Of a stretch of 64,000 nucleotides of DNA, positions 62,201 through 64,000 are shown piece after piece (positions within the stretch are counted from its first letter, which is position 1; the number at the start of each line of letters is the position of its first letter). Origin of the DNA: Plectrocnemia conspersa (lineage: Eukaryota; Arthropoda; Insecta; Trichoptera; Polycentropodidae). Both the position numbers and the translations under genes were made by a program. Location of the stretch: NCBI GenBank assembly GCA_009617715.1, contig VTFK01000006.1, positions 1,364,001-1,428,000 on the forward strand. The letters are read 5' to 3'. The notes under the pieces are model-generated. The model saw only the letters and a program-made list of their open reading frames with translations, had not been told where the DNA came from and did not search any database.

Positions 62201-63400
62201 TCTAACATTTAAATAACGATATATGTATTACATAATAAAAAAATTGCTTGCAAAAAAAAAATATTTACTGTAAAGCAAATATTCTGCTCGATTATTTTTT
62301 CAATGATCAGAACCGGCAATATTTGCCAAATTAGCAAAAGAAGATATATCATATTTCGGCAATCATAAGTTAAACTCTTTCCGAAACTATTCTTCGTTTC
62401 GTCTAACAGAGTCACTTTGAGGCTTATCTCGTATTTCACAATCACTTTTGCCGAGCAAAAATGTCATATAACTACTTCATTATTATTCCGACACTCGCAG
62501 CGCATGGACGTCTTCAAATTGTTATCGCTATGCATACGTAAATGATAAATTATTGATTTTGATAGTTTATAACTTTCACTATTTCAACATAAAATATATA
62601 GTAACATTTCTAATTTCTCTAAATTTGTTTAAAATATAGAAAGGAGTAATGATAAGTATATCGAATGTATATCCACATATTGTACTTTAGAGCAAATCAG
62701 TGGGGCGTATACTCAAAGTTATCATCTCTTTTTTACCGCGTGTTAAATTTACATTAATTATTCTGAATTTTCGCAACTTATATAAATAACTGGATAAAAC
62801 GTCTTAAAAATAATTTGCATGTCTAGATACTCCATTCAATCTCAAATTCCTGATTTATATCATCCTTTTATTTGTTGATCACGTTGAAGTCACCAGTTTT
62901 GGGATCATGTAGCATGCGATAGTTTGAAACAGATAATATTTAAAGACCCCCAATTATTTATTTGAAAATGTCATATATTTTTAGAAAACATAAGCTAAAT
63001 TTTAACCAAATATATCAATGTCCAGAACAATTTAACTATGTAGCTTAACACATTTTTGCCATAACTGTTAGATTTTACTTCACTTTCTAGTTCTATATTG
63101 TTGCTGTTTCAAGTAATGTGTTCATTTCATTTCAGGGAGAAATGTTAATTTATGTGTGTTCACTTTGCTGTCTTTTTTATTGTGTTGTCTCGCTGAAAAC
63201 AATATTTTGATAATTTTATAGAACATTGTTGGTTAGATTCCGCATAAAAATTTATCCGCGCAAGACCCATTCCAGAGCCCCTCAATATAGTTCCCCCTTA
63301 ATTTCTATACCGGAAAATGGTATGGACTAGTTCAAAGATGACTTATTCTTGAAGAACTTTTACTATATTTAAATTAATTGTTTTGTATATATATATATAT
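62201..63400. other. AT-rich, no gene seen
   Basis: An acceptor-like TTTCATTTCAG is at 63125-63135, but the following sequence closes quickly in all frames. Otherwise nothing. Confidence 0.35.
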
Positions 63401-63409
63401 ATATTTCTA

Positions 63410-64000
63410 CCATCACAAAAACACGGTACGAACGTCAAACGTTACGTAAATGTTGGTAGAGCGGTAGTACGAAAGGCGAACGTCGGTGTTACCACACTTG
63501 CGCACACGTTAATAACGTGGTGCGATAGTGTTTAAAAATATGTTTATCGTTAAATATTGCCGTTTATAAGGGTTAATTGTTGCCAGTTTCGCAGCGAGTG
63601 ATCTTCGCTCTATTGCAATTTGAGACTTTTGAAGAGTCGCGCGCCTTATCAGCTGTCTTAGCTCGAGTCGCGTGATAAGACTGTTTATGCGCGATAGTGA
63701 TGCAAAAAGTGTCAGAAGCTCGGTCGAAAGCGACGCACGCGAGCGTCTCGATCATTTCGGATCTACGAATGATCTATGCGTGCCTATGGAAACGGATTAT
63801 GAAAAGTGCCCCCCGCGATATCGCGCAGCGAAAGGGGAGCTCGGTCCCTATATAGGGGTGCCCTTAAAAACGTCCCAATCTTCCCCCCTGATTTTCAGAT
63901 TTAGGCTCACAATCTCTTCTCTTTGCCTGCCATTAAATATTGTAGAATAACGAACGATTTCCAATCGACATGGAAAAATTTATGCGGTGGAAGCAGTATA
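63410..64000 (+). promoter_or_regulatory. CpG-rich promoter-like region at right edge, with possible start codon at 63970
   Basis: GC- and CG-rich from 63420, with CTATATAGG at 63848-63856 and TCAGAT at 63895-63900 (spacing rather long for TATA-Inr). The ATG at 63970 opens MEKFMRWKQY up to the window end. An earlier frame from ATG 63687 (MRDSDAKSVRSSVESDARER...) stays open to 63948 then stops; it may be 5' UTR or a coding exon with an unrecognised donor. I cannot decide, and recognise neither protein. Confidence 0.35.

Noticed and set aside
1..64000. CRISPR arrays, operons, bacterial promoters, integrons
   Set aside because: The sequence is eukaryotic with spliced genes; no regularly spaced repeat array was seen.

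Overview
This is AT-rich eukaryotic DNA with small, phase-consistent, GT-AG introns, dispersed transposon relics and isolated CpG-rich patches. The recognisable genes are methuselah-like (Mth) class B GPCRs and the 5' part of the spliceosomal helicase aquarius. That points to an insect. The strongly uneven base composition and a short TTAGG-type run weakly suggest Hymenoptera, but I cannot fix the order.

Layout. Positions 18-20153 hold a head-to-tail array of four Mth-like receptors on the + strand: the last two exons of copy 1 (18-355), complete copies 2 (3356-8834) and 3 (13024-14904), and a longer receptor 4 (16395-20153). I could join every exon of these genes in frame by hand: copy 2 = 397 aa, copy 3 = 396 aa, receptor 4 = 484 aa. 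Copies 2 and 3 have a shortened extracellular domain, while receptor 4 keeps the usual length. Copies 2 and 3 share a conserved TATA + initiator + leader block upstream. Copy 2 has been enlarged by a 2.35-kb DNA transposon in intron 2 and about 1.2 kb of foreign sequence in intron 5, and its sixth intron has a GC donor.

21004-24826 (- strand) carries six coding exons, 307 aa, of aquarius (intron-binding spliceosome factor). The last exon ends at a good splice donor, but no further aquarius exon is visible before the Mth array. The rest of the gene must lie beyond the left edge (Mth array nested in an aquarius intron of more than 21 kb), be rearranged, or be lost.

24.8-59.3 kb shows no convincing gene. 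It holds several dispersed repeat families (labelled A-H here), tRNA-derived SINE heads, broken RT and transposase fragments, an inverted-repeat MITE, and scattered GC-rich patches that may be regulatory. From 59.3 kb on, a large GC-rich domain looks like a promoter region. A candidate first exon ends at a consensus donor (59931), and further GC-rich blocks continue to the right edge, so a + strand gene probably extends past 64000. I could not identify it.
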